Shown here piece by piece: positions 26,664-35,094 of a DNA stretch of 64,000 nucleotides (position 1 is the first letter of the stretch; each line of letters starts with the position of its first letter). The DNA is from Eubacteriales bacterium (lineage in GTDB: Bacteria; Bacillota; Clostridia; Lachnospirales; Lachnospiraceae). The position numbers and the translations under genes were made by a program. Where the stretch lies: assembly GCA_030524545.1 (NCBI GenBank), contig JAUNGM010000010.1:1-64000 (forward strand), written 5' to 3'. Under the pieces are notes generated by a model that saw only the letters and a program-made list of their open reading frames with translations, had not been told where the DNA came from and made no database searches.

Positions 26664-26944
26664 TATCTTTCATTCCGCCTTTCTTTATAAAATCGTACGT
26701 ACGGATGGAACTGATGTGCCGATCCTCTTATTGTCATCCTGGATTTCGTGATGAAAGGGAATCAGGTACATCAGAATTATCATGATCTGCTTATTAGACT
26801 GGGAAAAGGGAGATTATGTCCCAGAGTTTTGAAAATTATTTTAGTCCAGTATATCATAAGAAGCATAAAAAACACTGTTTCTTAACAGAAATTTTATCCG
26901 TTGTCTGTTATAATTGTGTTATCAAAATAAAAAGGAGATTATTT

Positions 26945-28093
26945 ATGAAGATGAAATTTGCCGGAAGCAGGAAATATGATGCAGGAAAATATAGAATAAA
27001 AGCAGCACTTATCGTAGGTGTACTTTGTATGTCCGTAATGACGGGAAACCTATCCGTAACGCCTGTTTACGCAGAGGAATTTTCGGAAGAGGAGCTTGCG
27101 GAGATGATGGAAGGAACCTTCCGTCCGTCTGATGTTACTTTTCCGAGACAGGAGAAATATGAATATCCGTTTCTGGGTCTGAATGCAGTCCTGCCGGAAA
27201 GCCTGATGGAGAAAATGGACAGCAAGGAAGTTGCCATGCTCTGTAACGAAGATTGGACGGATGATTATAAGGCTGTGAAATATGCATATTTAAGCTGGAG
27301 TGTGATGACAGAGGAGCAAAGGGATGCCGAAGTAGACAAACTGGGAGATGGTTATCTTGACTGGGTCGGCAGCCTTGAACGGATCGGAACTTTGGGCATG
27401 TATCAGGAAGATCAGGCGGAGAAGCTTGATGAGCTGACCGGATGTACGGAGCACAAGGAACTTGGGGAGAGCGCCGACGGTAATTATAAGTATTATCTCA
27501 GCATCAATCCGGAGGCTGACAAAGAGCTGACTGATGAGGTCAAAGAAATCCGGACGGAGTTTACGGAAATGACACCGTTCCAGGATACCTCTGTTTTTGA
27601 CCAGCCATATGAAGAAAACGGAGATGTTGACCATGTAGGAAAATTTGAAACTCAGGATGTCCGGGGTGAGACTTATACGGAAGAGCTGTTTCAGGATCAT
27701 GACCTGACAATGGTGAATATCTTTACCACCTGGTGCAGTCCGTGCATTAATGAAATCCCGGATCTGGAGAAACTGCATCAGGAAATGTCTGACAAGGGTG
27801 TCGGTGTTGTCGGCGTCGTTCTGGACTCCGTAGATGGAAACGGAGAAGCCTATGCGGAAGCCCTGGAAAAGGCAAAGCTTATTGCCGAAAAGACAGGTGC
27901 ATCTTATCCGTTCCTGATTCCGGATTCTACAAATATGAACGGCAGGCTGAACGGTATCAATGCTGTTCCGGAGACATTCTTTGTGGATAAGGATGGAAAT
28001 ATTGTGGGTGAAACATATTCCGGCAGCCGAAGCCTGGAGGAATGGAAAACCATTGTTGAAAAGGAACTTGCCGATCTGAAAGGAGAAGAGTAA
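26945..28093 (+). CDS. Secreted TlpA-type thioredoxin-fold protein
   Basis: Start placed at ATG (MKMKFAGSRKYD) behind AAAAGGAG, giving 382 residues. A signal anchor or peptide covers about residues 18-42 (cleavage near VYAEE; no lipobox Cys). An uncharacterised helical domain (about 45-200) precedes a TlpA/AhpC-fold domain (about 225-382) with active-site WCSPC (Cys264, Cys267) and the cis-Pro region VPETFFVDKDG. It should exchange disulfides outside the cell membrane. Its stop overlaps the start of the CXXC small protein gene by one base, and a polyferredoxin-type membrane protein follows, which suggests an electron path to this domain. Confidence 0.88.
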   Translation: MKMKFAGSRKYDAGKYRIKAALIVGVLCMSVMTGNLSVTPVYAEEFSEEELAEMMEGTFRPSDVTFPRQEKYEYPFLGLNAVLPESLMEKMDSKEVAMLCNEDWTDDYKAVKYAYLSWSVMTEEQRDAEVDKLGDGYLDWVGSLERIGTLGMYQEDQAEKLDELTGCTEHKELGESADGNYKYYLSINPEADKELTDEVKEIRTEFTEMTPFQDTSVFDQPYEENGDVDHVGKFETQDVRGETYTEELFQDHDLTMVNIFTTWCSPCINEIPDLEKLHQEMSDKGVGVVGVVLDSVDGNGEAYAEALEKAKLIAEKTGASYPFLIPDSTNMNGRLNGINAVPETFFVDKDGNIVGETYSGSRSLEEWKTIVEKELADLKGEE

Positions 28094-28242
28094 TGAAAAA
28101 ACGTCTGCAGTCTTCTTGGATTGGAATCGGCATTGCAGCCCTGGGAATCGGAATGATGGCGTTCGGTATCTCCCGGGGCGAGATGGGAGTAGTCATGACG
28201 AAAGCGATTAATATATGTCTGGAGTGTATTGGAATTGGATAA
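28093..28242 (+). CDS. CD1871A-type small CXXC membrane protein
   Basis: 49 residues, too short for routine ORF calls: MKKRLQSSW, a single hydrophobic helix (about 9-26), then a tail ending INICLECIGIG with one CXXC pair. It matches the CD1871A family of small CXXC proteins found between TlpA and 4Fe-4S membrane proteins in Clostridia. The start lies in TAATG with the tlpA-like stop and the end overlaps the next gene, so the three are tightly coupled. The CLEC pair is well placed to relay electrons or thiols between the two partners; that role is inferred. Confidence 0.8.
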   Translation: MKKRLQSSWIGIGIAALGIGMMAFGISRGEMGVVMTKAINICLECIGIG

Positions 28243-29176
28243 AACAGATAAGAAAAAAAGAACAAGCGAATGGCCGCGCCACAGGATTCAGGCTCTCTGG
28301 GCGCTGCTGACAAACAGCTATCTGGCTGGTTTTTTCCGGGGAAAGATATACCAGGGAAAATTAAAGAACCTCTGTGTTCCGGGCCTGAACTGCTATTCAT
28401 GCCCGGGCGCGGTGGGCGCCTGCCCTATCGGAGCCATGCAGGCTGTGATCGGAAGCTGGAACTTTAAATTTGCGTTTTATGTGGCCGGATTTCTTATGTT
28501 TGTGGGAGCTCTGATGGGGCGGTTTGTATGCGGCTGGCTGTGTCCGTTCGGGCTGGTTCAGGATCTGCTGCATAAGATCCTTTTTCCAAAGAAAATTAAG
28601 ACATTTCGGGGAGATAAGCTTTTACGAAAGCTGAAATATGTGATCCTCGTGGTTTTTGTAATTCTGCTTCCTCTGTTTTTAGTGGATATTCTGGGACAGG
28701 GCGCACCGTATTTCTGCAAGCTGATCTGTCCGGCAGGAACACTGGAAGGGGGCATTCCCCTTGTTCTGCTGAACAGATCCCTGCACAGCGCCCTTGGCTG
28801 GCTGTATGCCTGGAAAATGGTTTTGCTGGCTGTGACGGTTTTTTTGTCAATTATGATTTATCGGCCTTTTTGTAAATACATATGCCCTCTTGGGGCTGTT
28901 TACTCAGTATTTAACCCAATCTCCGTGTTCCGATATCGGGTAGATAAAGAAAAATGCATAAGCTGCGGTGCCTGCAGAAGAGCCTGTAAAATGCAGGTGG
29001 ATCCTGTTGAAAATGCAAACTATCCGGAATGTATCCGCTGTGGCCGGTGTAAAAAGTCCTGCCCGGCCGGAGCAATCAGTGCTTGTCCGGGAAGAAAAAA
29101 AGAGAAATTGCCTGCACGAGGAAGCAGCCAAAAACGATTGCAAAGCAAAAAGCAATCAAAAACAGTTGCAAAATAG
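28229..29176 (+). CDS. NapH/CcoG-like membrane 4Fe-4S protein
   Basis: 315 residues from a TTG start (GGAG 4 bases upstream; a second TTG two codons later is equally possible). About five membrane helices carry cysteine motifs NCYSCPGAVGACP, CGWLCPFGLVQD and CKYICPLGAVYS. A C-terminal double ferredoxin domain has CISCGACRRACKMQVDP and CIRCGRCKKSCPAG. This architecture moves electrons across or along the membrane. In this operon it probably supplies electrons to the small CXXC protein and the TlpA-like protein. The C-terminus (SSQKRLQSKKQSKTVAK) is encoded by a degenerate DNA repeat that continues past the stop. Confidence 0.9.
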   Translation: MELDKTDKKKRTSEWPRHRIQALWALLTNSYLAGFFRGKIYQGKLKNLCVPGLNCYSCPGAVGACPIGAMQAVIGSWNFKFAFYVAGFLMFVGALMGRFVCGWLCPFGLVQDLLHKILFPKKIKTFRGDKLLRKLKYVILVVFVILLPLFLVDILGQGAPYFCKLICPAGTLEGGIPLVLLNRSLHSALGWLYAWKMVLLAVTVFLSIMIYRPFCKYICPLGAVYSVFNPISVFRYRVDKEKCISCGACRRACKMQVDPVENANYPECIRCGRCKKSCPAGAISACPGRKKEKLPARGSSQKRLQSKKQSKTVAK

Positions 29177-29214
29177 AAAAGTAACTAAAAACGGTTGCAA
29201 AATTACTAAAATTC
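29130..29214 (+). repeat. Three degenerate 28-29-bp direct repeats across a stop codon
   Basis: AAAAACGATTGCA (29130), AAAAACAGTTGCA (29158) and AAAAACGGTTGCA (29187) recur at 28 and 29 bases. The first two are coding (the Lys/Gln-rich end of the ferredoxin protein); the third is beyond the TAG. Confidence 0.7.
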
Positions 29215-29217
29215 AGA

Positions 29218-29264
29218 GCAGGCAGAGAATCTATGATCAGATTCCCTGCCTGCGGCTGTTTTTA
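29218..29264 (+). terminator. Terminator of the TlpA/ferredoxin operon
   Basis: GCAGGCAGAGAATCT pairs with AGATTCCCTGCCTGC, followed by GGCTGTTTTTA. It sits directly before the convergent anti-sigma-like gene end. Confidence 0.8.
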
Positions 29265-29269
29265 TGAGA

Positions 29270-30835
29270 TTACTGGCGGATATCCACATAACCCTGTGCC
29301 AGTGCCTGTTCTGTGAACTGGCTGTCAGCACTGGAGGGGCTTAAATCCAGGTACATATATTTCAGCTCGTCCTCATTTATGATCTGGGCCATATGGACGG
29401 TTATGGTTTCTCCCGGTTTGATGACGGAAATGTAGTTGTTTTTTCGTTCCCCGGCGTGAGTATCATAGAACTGCATTTCTCCAAAACCGCCGGCACTGGT
29501 GCAGGAAACACAGTCCCATTCTTTCGTGCCGTCATGACTTGCTCTGTCATAGATGGAGAAAGTATCTCCGTTTTCTTCAATTCCTGTAAAGAATCCCATG
29601 AAGAGTACATTTCGAAGCTCCGTATTACCGGTATTTGTGTATTCCACTGTAACATCTACCAGTTTTTGAGCAACCTCTTCTGTTTGGATGATCTCGTCCA
29701 GGGTATCAATGCCGTTTCCGCTCTTAATATACTGAATGGTATTTGGCAGAAGCCTTCCGTCTGCGCCGGCCGCATCTGTTAAGAGTGTGTCAATATATTC
29801 GGAATCGCCCAGGAGGCTGAGGTCATCGGCAACCTGTACATTTGTAACAGTCGCAGTAATATCTTTGGTTTCTACCAATTCTTTTTCCGCCGTATCTGCA
29901 ACAGTATTTATGTGGAAAGATTCGCCGATTCGGTGGGTGTTCTGCATATCATCTTTGGATGCAGTGAGCTGTAATGGAATACTTTCGCCTTCTCCTTTAG
30001 ATGCCGCAAAATCGCTCCAGGTATAGGCATCAGCCAGCTTGTATACTTCTCCTGTTGGAACCAGCTCCGTATTTTCAATGACCCTGACAGCTTCTTCCTT
30101 TGTGGTGTCCTGTCCTGCATAAACCTGAAGCACACACCATACCTCCGGATAAACAACATAGAATACTTTGTCAAAAGCGGCCTCGCGTTTCAGATAGACG
30201 GCATCATGGCCGGCAATGGTAAGCTCTTCGCTGTAGGTGACGTTTGTATCCAGCAGTTTCAGGGAGTTTTGGGTAGTGGTATCATCCATGGTAACGTATG
30301 CCATGCTGATGCCGCCCTTGTAGGGATTGGATTCATAAAACATCGTGCCTGGCTTCTCGTTATCAGCAAAGACCATTCCTTCGGGAAGGTAATTATTTGT
30401 GATCTTTACCACAGGCAGCTCATCGGGAGCTTTTCCGTAGGCACTGCCGGAGGTGCTGTCCGTACCGAAGCTTGTTTCTACGCCGTAGTTTCCGACTTTT
30501 TCTTTGTAGATCCGATAGAGTTCCGTTCCGGCAAAGACTGTGGAGCCAAGCACCATAACAGACGCAATGGCAGCCGCGGTAATCTTTCGGGCGGAAAGCC
30601 TGCGGGCAGAGCGGTGTCTGTTGATACTGCGGCGGTGATCAGCGTTTGTGGGGCAATCTGTGGTTGTGCGGCTGTTGGCGGTTGTACTGTTATCGGAAGC
30701 TATGCTGTCATTCAGTCTCTTTGACGTAAAATCCGGCCGTTCTATTTTTATCTGGCGTGCTACTTCATTTTCAATCATTTCCCGGATATCATCCGGCATT
30801 TTTGGGAATTCTTCTTTCATATTTTCTAATCTCAT
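29270..30835 (-). CDS. Membrane protein with DUF4367-like domain, putative anti-sigma factor (pair 2)
   Basis: 521 residues: cytoplasmic N-terminus with a Thr/Asn/Ser-rich stretch and basic RRLSARK, one membrane helix (about 84-104), then two extracytoplasmic parts. The first (about 140-260) has a DUF4367-like pattern (YLPEGMVFADNE; IAGHDAVYLKR). The second (about 290-515) is a beta-rich domain similar in plan to DUF4179-type tails. It overlaps the ECF sigma gene by 4 bases, as in pair 1. Role as membrane anti-sigma and signal receiver is inferred from this pairing. Confidence 0.75.
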   Translation of the reverse strand: MRLENMKEEFPKMPDDIREMIENEVARQIKIERPDFTSKRLNDSIASDNSTTANSRTTTDCPTNADHRRSINRHRSARRLSARKITAAAIASVMVLGSTVFAGTELYRIYKEKVGNYGVETSFGTDSTSGSAYGKAPDELPVVKITNNYLPEGMVFADNEKPGTMFYESNPYKGGISMAYVTMDDTTTQNSLKLLDTNVTYSEELTIAGHDAVYLKREAAFDKVFYVVYPEVWCVLQVYAGQDTTKEEAVRVIENTELVPTGEVYKLADAYTWSDFAASKGEGESIPLQLTASKDDMQNTHRIGESFHINTVADTAEKELVETKDITATVTNVQVADDLSLLGDSEYIDTLLTDAAGADGRLLPNTIQYIKSGNGIDTLDEIIQTEEVAQKLVDVTVEYTNTGNTELRNVLFMGFFTGIEENGDTFSIYDRASHDGTKEWDCVSCTSAGGFGEMQFYDTHAGERKNNYISVIKPGETITVHMAQIINEDELKYMYLDLSPSSADSQFTEQALAQGYVDIRQ

Positions 30836-31314
30836 ATTCCTGCTGCCTCCATATTTTCCAAATCCTGTTTTAATCGTATCCTTGCCCGCATCAGACGGTT
30901 TTTTACTGCACTTTCCGTGGTATCCAGAAGGGATGCGATTTCCTTCACACTATATCCTTCCATATAATAAAGAGTCACTGTGAGACGCATAGGCTCTGTA
31001 AGACGGCTGAGTGCCTCGTATAAGTCGGAATAGTCTTCGGTATTTGCTTCCTGTGCTGTTTCAGGAAGGGTATCCATAGGAATCAGATTTTTTTGTTTCC
31101 GCATAAGCGTGTAGCATTCGTTGATCAGAATCCGGATCAGCCAGGTTCGCGCGTATGCATCCGCTTTCAACGTATGTATTTTGGAAAATGCCTTTACGAT
31201 CGTTTCCTGTATCGCGTCCGCACAGTCCGCATCATTGTAAAGCAGAGTCTTTGCCACATGATACAGTGTGTCCTCAGATGCAAGGACGAGATTTCCAAGT
31301 TGTTCTTTTGTCAT
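30832..31314 (-). CDS. ECF-type RNA polymerase sigma factor (pair 2)
   Basis: Start placed at MTKEQLGNL (160 residues); 16 upstream codons are open but have no ribosome binding site, while AAAGGA precedes the chosen ATG by about 13 bases. Region 2 (DADCADAIQETIVKAFSKI) and region 4 (MRLTVTLYYMEGYSVKEIAS; TTESAVKNRLMRARIRLK) are clear. Lacks region 3. Forms a unit with the downstream membrane protein. Confidence 0.88.
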   Translation of the reverse strand: MTKEQLGNLVLASEDTLYHVAKTLLYNDADCADAIQETIVKAFSKIHTLKADAYARTWLIRILINECYTLMRKQKNLIPMDTLPETAQEANTEDYSDLYEALSRLTEPMRLTVTLYYMEGYSVKEIASLLDTTESAVKNRLMRARIRLKQDLENMEAAGI

Positions 31315-31592
31315 AGCAATCTGTGATTTCCTTTCTGTCAGCCGGCTGAATTTGTTTGACATAGATTAGATGCATGATCCCGCTGTTTGGTCTCTTAAAA
31401 AATATTTTTTTTGCAGGTTTGCGCTTCAGTTGAAAAGAATGATAATGCGATGAAATTTGATTGTCAATAAATGCCGGAACTTTATCGGCAATCCGGTAAA
31501 GAGAAACGTCGGTAAAGGAAGACGGATAGAAAGATAGATGCAGATAGATACGGCGCATGATCTGGCAGTGGACGGAGCTGCTGGAGAAAGCG

Positions 31593-31620
31593 AAAAGCAC
31601 CAGACAATAGGGTCTGGTGC
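31593..31620 (-). terminator. Terminator-like hairpin after the minus-strand remnant
   Basis: GCACCAGAC (31597-31605) pairs with GTCTGGTGC (31612-31620); reading minus, it is followed by TTTTCGCTTTCT. It lies 12 bases past the remnant's stop codon. Confidence 0.6.
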
Positions 31621-31631
31621 CAAACGGCAGC

Positions 31632-31835
31632 TTATTCAAGCCTGCCGTCCGGAAAGGCATTTAAAATATTCTGCGGGGCATCATAGTAAAAGCTGCTGTT
31701 GAAGTCTTCAATTTTATCGCTGACAAAGGAATTGTAGGCGGCAAACAAGATGTCTGCCTTGAGATAACATAAACAAAAGACTCGAAACACTCCAATAAAA
31801 TACCGCAGACAGTAATTCTGTAGACAGGAAGTTCT
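31632..31835 (-). pseudogene. C-terminal remnant of an unrecognised gene
   Basis: An open stretch of 67 codons with no usable start, ending in TAA. The last 40 or so residues look coding (KADILFAAYNSFVSDKIED; FYYDAPQNILNAFPDG) and end LE just before a terminator-like hairpin. The upstream part has a Cys/Phe-rich, less convincing composition. Probably the surviving 3' end of a deleted gene. Family not recognised. Confidence 0.4.
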
Positions 31836-31920
31836 TTAAAGTAGTTTTTAGGTTCCCCGGTTATACTGGGGAAAAATTAAGGAAAACAAAAACCTGAGAA
31901 CAAGAAAGGATTAAAATATT

Positions 31921-34041
31921 ATGAAGAGAAAATATGCAGCGATTATATTGGGAATGGTTTTAAGCCTGTCATCTATGAGTGTTTACGGAGCAGAGGAAGT
32001 TTCCGATATTACAGTGGGCAGTGCTGCTGAAGAAGCAGATACAGAGGATGGGGCCAGTGAAGCAGAAAGTGAAGAAGAGAAAATTTATGGTGAGGTAAGC
32101 CGGGTGGAAGACGGGGTGATTACCCTGAAAACAGGCAAGATGAAAGAAATGGATTCTGGCGAGATGCCGGAAGGCGGGATGAAGGTAAATGGTTCGGATG
32201 AAGCTGCCGGAGAAAATGTCGGAGAAACTGCCGAAGCTGGCGAGGCTGCTGAAACGCCTGCCGGGGATGGTAGCCAGCCCGTAGGGGAACTGCCGTCTAT
32301 GCTTGAACTGACAGGAGAGGAGATACAGATTACCGTTACGGATGAGACTGTCATTAGGCGTCAGAACATGGGGATGGGTGGCCAGCCGGGAGGAGCAGGC
32401 GAAGCACCAGAGAAACCGGACGGAGAAAACGGAGAGCCACAGGGCGAAACACCTGAGAAGCCGGACGGAGAAAACGGAGAGAACCAGGGAGAAGCACCTG
32501 AGAAGCCGGACGGAGAAAGCGAAAACGCTCCGGGTGAAGGGGCCCAAATGCTGGAAGGCGGAAACGGCGGCCCTGATCAGGCAGAGGAAATCACTTTGGA
32601 TGATATTTCCGAAGGAGACATTCTTGCAGTTACCTTAAATGAGGACGGCAGTGCGGCAGAGATTACAGTTATGAGCATGGGAATGGGAGGCGGTCAGCCG
32701 GGCGGTGGTCCCGGAGGCCAGATATCCGGTGCAGACAGTTATACGGCAGTGAATGACTATCAGGAAGATACGGAGATAGACGGCGAGTCATTTGCTTCCA
32801 CAGGGATCGACGAAAACGCCATCCATGTTTCCGGGGGTGCCAGTGCCGCTTTGAAGAATATTATCGTATCCAGAGAATCAGAAGAAAGCCAGGGCGGAGA
32901 CAATTCCAGCTTTTACGGTGTAGGCGCGGCCATACTTACCACAGATGGAATCTCTTATATAGACGGCAGCACTATTGATACGGATGCGTCGGGAGCAGCA
33001 GGTATCTTTGCTTATGGGGACGGCACGGTTTACACAGCCGATACAACGATCACAACAGAAAAAGATACGTCCGGCGGTATTCATGCAGCAGGCGGCGGAA
33101 CGCTTTATGCATGGGATATGAACATTGAAACGCAGGGAGAATCTTCAGCCGCCATCCGAAGTGACAGAGGCGGCGGAACCATGGTGGTAGACGGAGGCAC
33201 ATATATTTCCAATGGAAACGGCTCCCCTGCCATTTACAGCACAGCAGATATTGCGGTAAACAATGCGCAGCTTACTGCCAACGGTTCGGAAGCTATTTGC
33301 ATTGAGGGATTGAATTCCATCCATCTGTATGATTCAGACCTGATAGGAAACATGAGCGACCTGGATCAGAATGACTGCACCTGGAACGTGATCCTTTATC
33401 AAAGCATGTCGGGCGATTCCGAAGTAGGAAACAGCACCTTCGAAATGAACGGAGGAACCCTTACTGCAAAAAACGGAGGCATGTTCTATACAACCAATAC
33501 GGAATCCACATTTACCCTATCAAACGTGGATATTACCTGTGCAGAGGACAGTGAATTTTTCCTGAAATGTACCGGAAACAGCAATGCAAGAGGATGGGGA
33601 CAGTCCGGTGCAAACGGTGCGGACTGCCTGTTTACCGCCATCAATCAGGATATGGAAGGCAGTGTGATCTGGGACAGCATCAGCCTGCTTGACCTTTATA
33701 TGGTGGATGGAAGTACCTTAACAGGTGCAGTGATAAACGATGAGTCCAATGCCGGAAACGGAGGCGAAGGGTACTGCAATTTTTATATTGGCGAAGATTG
33801 TATCTGGACAGTAACAGGAGACAGCGTTTTGAGCAGCCTTTCCTGTGCAGGAACGATCGCAGATGAAAACGGCAGTACCGTTACGGTGAAAGGAACAGAC
33901 GGAACTATTTACGTGGAGGGCCAAAGCAGTTATACTATTACTGTAGAAACCTATCGGGATACAGCAGACCTGTCCGGTGCTTCCGGCGTAACGTACTGGA
34001 CGGATTATGAGACAGAAAAACCGGCAGAGCTGCAGGAATGA
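31921..34041 (+). CDS. Secreted beta-helix repeat protein, cotranscribed with a two-component system
   Basis: 706 residues. Sec signal peptide 1-23 (cut near VYGAEE). A short beta segment (KIYGEVSRVEDGVITLKTGK), acidic linker, then three Pro/Glu-rich repeats GE(A/T)PEKPDGENGE..Q (about 159-206). Residues 235-700 are Gly/Asn/Thr-rich repeated strands (SGGIHAAGGGTLYAWDMNIE and similar), a pattern of right-handed parallel beta-helices. No catalytic motif or anchor was recognised. The response regulator gene starts 24 bases downstream. The system may monitor or control this protein; its own role could be adhesion or binding of polysaccharide. Confidence 0.78.
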   Translation: MKRKYAAIILGMVLSLSSMSVYGAEEVSDITVGSAAEEADTEDGASEAESEEEKIYGEVSRVEDGVITLKTGKMKEMDSGEMPEGGMKVNGSDEAAGENVGETAEAGEAAETPAGDGSQPVGELPSMLELTGEEIQITVTDETVIRRQNMGMGGQPGGAGEAPEKPDGENGEPQGETPEKPDGENGENQGEAPEKPDGESENAPGEGAQMLEGGNGGPDQAEEITLDDISEGDILAVTLNEDGSAAEITVMSMGMGGGQPGGGPGGQISGADSYTAVNDYQEDTEIDGESFASTGIDENAIHVSGGASAALKNIIVSRESEESQGGDNSSFYGVGAAILTTDGISYIDGSTIDTDASGAAGIFAYGDGTVYTADTTITTEKDTSGGIHAAGGGTLYAWDMNIETQGESSAAIRSDRGGGTMVVDGGTYISNGNGSPAIYSTADIAVNNAQLTANGSEAICIEGLNSIHLYDSDLIGNMSDLDQNDCTWNVILYQSMSGDSEVGNSTFEMNGGTLTAKNGGMFYTTNTESTFTLSNVDITCAEDSEFFLKCTGNSNARGWGQSGANGADCLFTAINQDMEGSVIWDSISLLDLYMVDGSTLTGAVINDESNAGNGGEGYCNFYIGEDCIWTVTGDSVLSSLSCAGTIADENGSTVTVKGTDGTIYVEGQSSYTITVETYRDTADLSGASGVTYWTDYETEKPAELQE

Positions 34042-34065
34042 CAGATCAGTTTCAGGAGGGATTTT

Positions 34066-34740
34066 ATGCGTCTTTTACTGGCGGAAGATGAAAAAGAGCT
34101 TTCTAATGCACTGGTGGCGATTTTAAAACATAATAACTATTCCGTAGATGCTGTTTATAACGGAGAGGATGCCTTTGCCTATCTTCAGGCAGAAAATTAT
34201 GATGGTGCAATCCTGGACATCATGATGCCAAAAATGGACGGTATCACTGTATTGAAAAAGATCCGTGCACAGGGAAACACGGTGCCTGTTTTGATCCTCA
34301 CTGCAAAATCAGATGTGGATGACCGTGTCCTTGGACTTGACAGCGGTGCGGATGATTATCTTGGCAAACCTTTTGCCGCAAAAGAGCTTCTGGCGCGTAT
34401 CCGTTCTGTCACAAGGCGGCGGACGGAAGCTGTAAGCTCTGTCCTTACACTGGGGAACATTTCTCTGGATTGTACAAGCTTTGAGCTGTCCACTCCTTCC
34501 GGTACCTGCCGCCTGCCGAATAAAGAATATCAGATGCTGGAAATGCTTATTTCCAATCCCTCACAGATTATTGCGACAGAGCGTTTCATGGAGAAAATAT
34601 GGGGTTACGACAGCAATGCGGAGATCAGTGTTGTCTGGGTATATATTTCCTATTTAAGAAAAAGGCTTGCAGGTCTGGACGCCAACGTCCAGATCAAAGC
34701 CGCCCGCGGGCAGGGATACTATCTGGAGAAGATTGATTAG
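34066..34740 (+). CDS. OmpR/PhoB-type response regulator with rebuilt C-terminus
   Basis: 224 residues. Receiver domain with phosphoacceptor Asp51 (AILDIMMPKMDG), conserved Thr (LILTAKS) and Lys (LGKPF). The C-terminal winged helix begins near residue 125 (LTLGNISLDCTSFELS) and ends AARGQGYYLEKID. Start follows AGGAGGG. The partner kinase is not next to it: a hipBA cassette of about 1.5 kb intervenes, and a second copy of the gene's last codons (GQGYYLEEVV) survives in front of the kinase. The present end therefore comes with the cassette. Confidence 0.95.
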   Translation: MRLLLAEDEKELSNALVAILKHNNYSVDAVYNGEDAFAYLQAENYDGAILDIMMPKMDGITVLKKIRAQGNTVPVLILTAKSDVDDRVLGLDSGADDYLGKPFAAKELLARIRSVTRRRTEAVSSVLTLGNISLDCTSFELSTPSGTCRLPNKEYQMLEMLISNPSQIIATERFMEKIWGYDSNAEISVVWVYISYLRKRLAGLDANVQIKAARGQGYYLEKID

Positions 34741-34750
34741 AAGAATTAGA

Positions 34751-34805
34751 GCTAATATTTTATCCCAAACTTGATAAATTGATCAAAAAGGGATAAAATA
34801 TTAGC
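34751..34805. promoter_or_regulatory. Perfect 16-bp inverted repeat, candidate HipB operator
   Basis: GCTAATATTTTATCCC (34751-34766) and GGGATAAAATATTAGC (34790-34805) are exact complements 23 bases apart. They contain TATCC and GGATA, the half-sites known for E. coli HipB operators, at a wider spacing. A nested TTGAT/ATCAA pair lies between. No T run follows, so an operator is more likely than a terminator. Confidence 0.7.
34771..34799 (+). promoter_or_regulatory. hipBA promoter nested in the inverted repeat
   Basis: TTGATA (34771-34776) and TAAAAT (34794-34799) are spaced by 17 bases. The -10 lies within the right operator arm and only 7 bases separate it from the hipB ATG, so transcription would start at or next to the start codon. 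Confidence 0.6.
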
Positions 34806-34806
34806 T

Positions 34807-35094
34807 ATGAATAGTATATTTAATTTTATGACAAAAACCCCGGGCGAAATAGATATGCTGATTGCCCAGCGAATCCGTGCGATACGAAAAAGACGCAAAA
34901 TATCACAGAAAAGATTAAGTGAGAAATCGGGAGTAAGCTTAGGGTCTGTGAAGCGTTTTGAACAAAGCGGAGAAATATCGCTGATTTCCCTGACAAAAAT
35001 AGCAATCGCCCTGGAAATTGAGAGTGAACTGGAAAACTTATTTAAAGAAGTACCATTTTTATCAATTGAGGAGATTATAAATGGACAGGATTAA
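34807..35094 (+). CDS. hipB: HipB-type antitoxin / XRE regulator
   Basis: 95 residues with a Cro/C1-type helix-turn-helix (IRAIRKRRKISQKRLSEKSG; VSLGSVKRFEQSGEIS) at about 19-60. In HipBA modules this protein represses the operon and neutralises HipA. There is no Shine-Dalgarno before the ATG, and the predicted transcript would be leaderless. The start of hipA lies inside the last codons of this gene (14-base overlap). Confidence 0.88.
   Translation: MNSIFNFMTKTPGEIDMLIAQRIRAIRKRRKISQKRLSEKSGVSLGSVKRFEQSGEISLISLTKIAIALEIESELENLFKEVPFLSIEEIINGQD

Larger units (their letters stand above)
31315..31920. other. 606-base intergenic region with a gene remnant
   Basis: Holds the leader of the ECF gene, a hairpin at 31593-31620, a minus-strand open stretch (31632-31835) and about 85 bases of leader before the beta-helix gene, whose start follows AAAGGA by 11 bases. 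No RNA gene was recognised. Confidence 0.6.

Noticed and set aside
26816-26944. Upstream extension of the TlpA-like gene
   Set aside because: The 43 extra codons have poor composition, and the ATG at 26945 has AAAAGGAG and starts the signal sequence.
34751-34805. Inverted repeat as terminator of the response regulator gene
   Set aside because: No T run follows, and the repeat contains a good promoter; an operator is the better reading.
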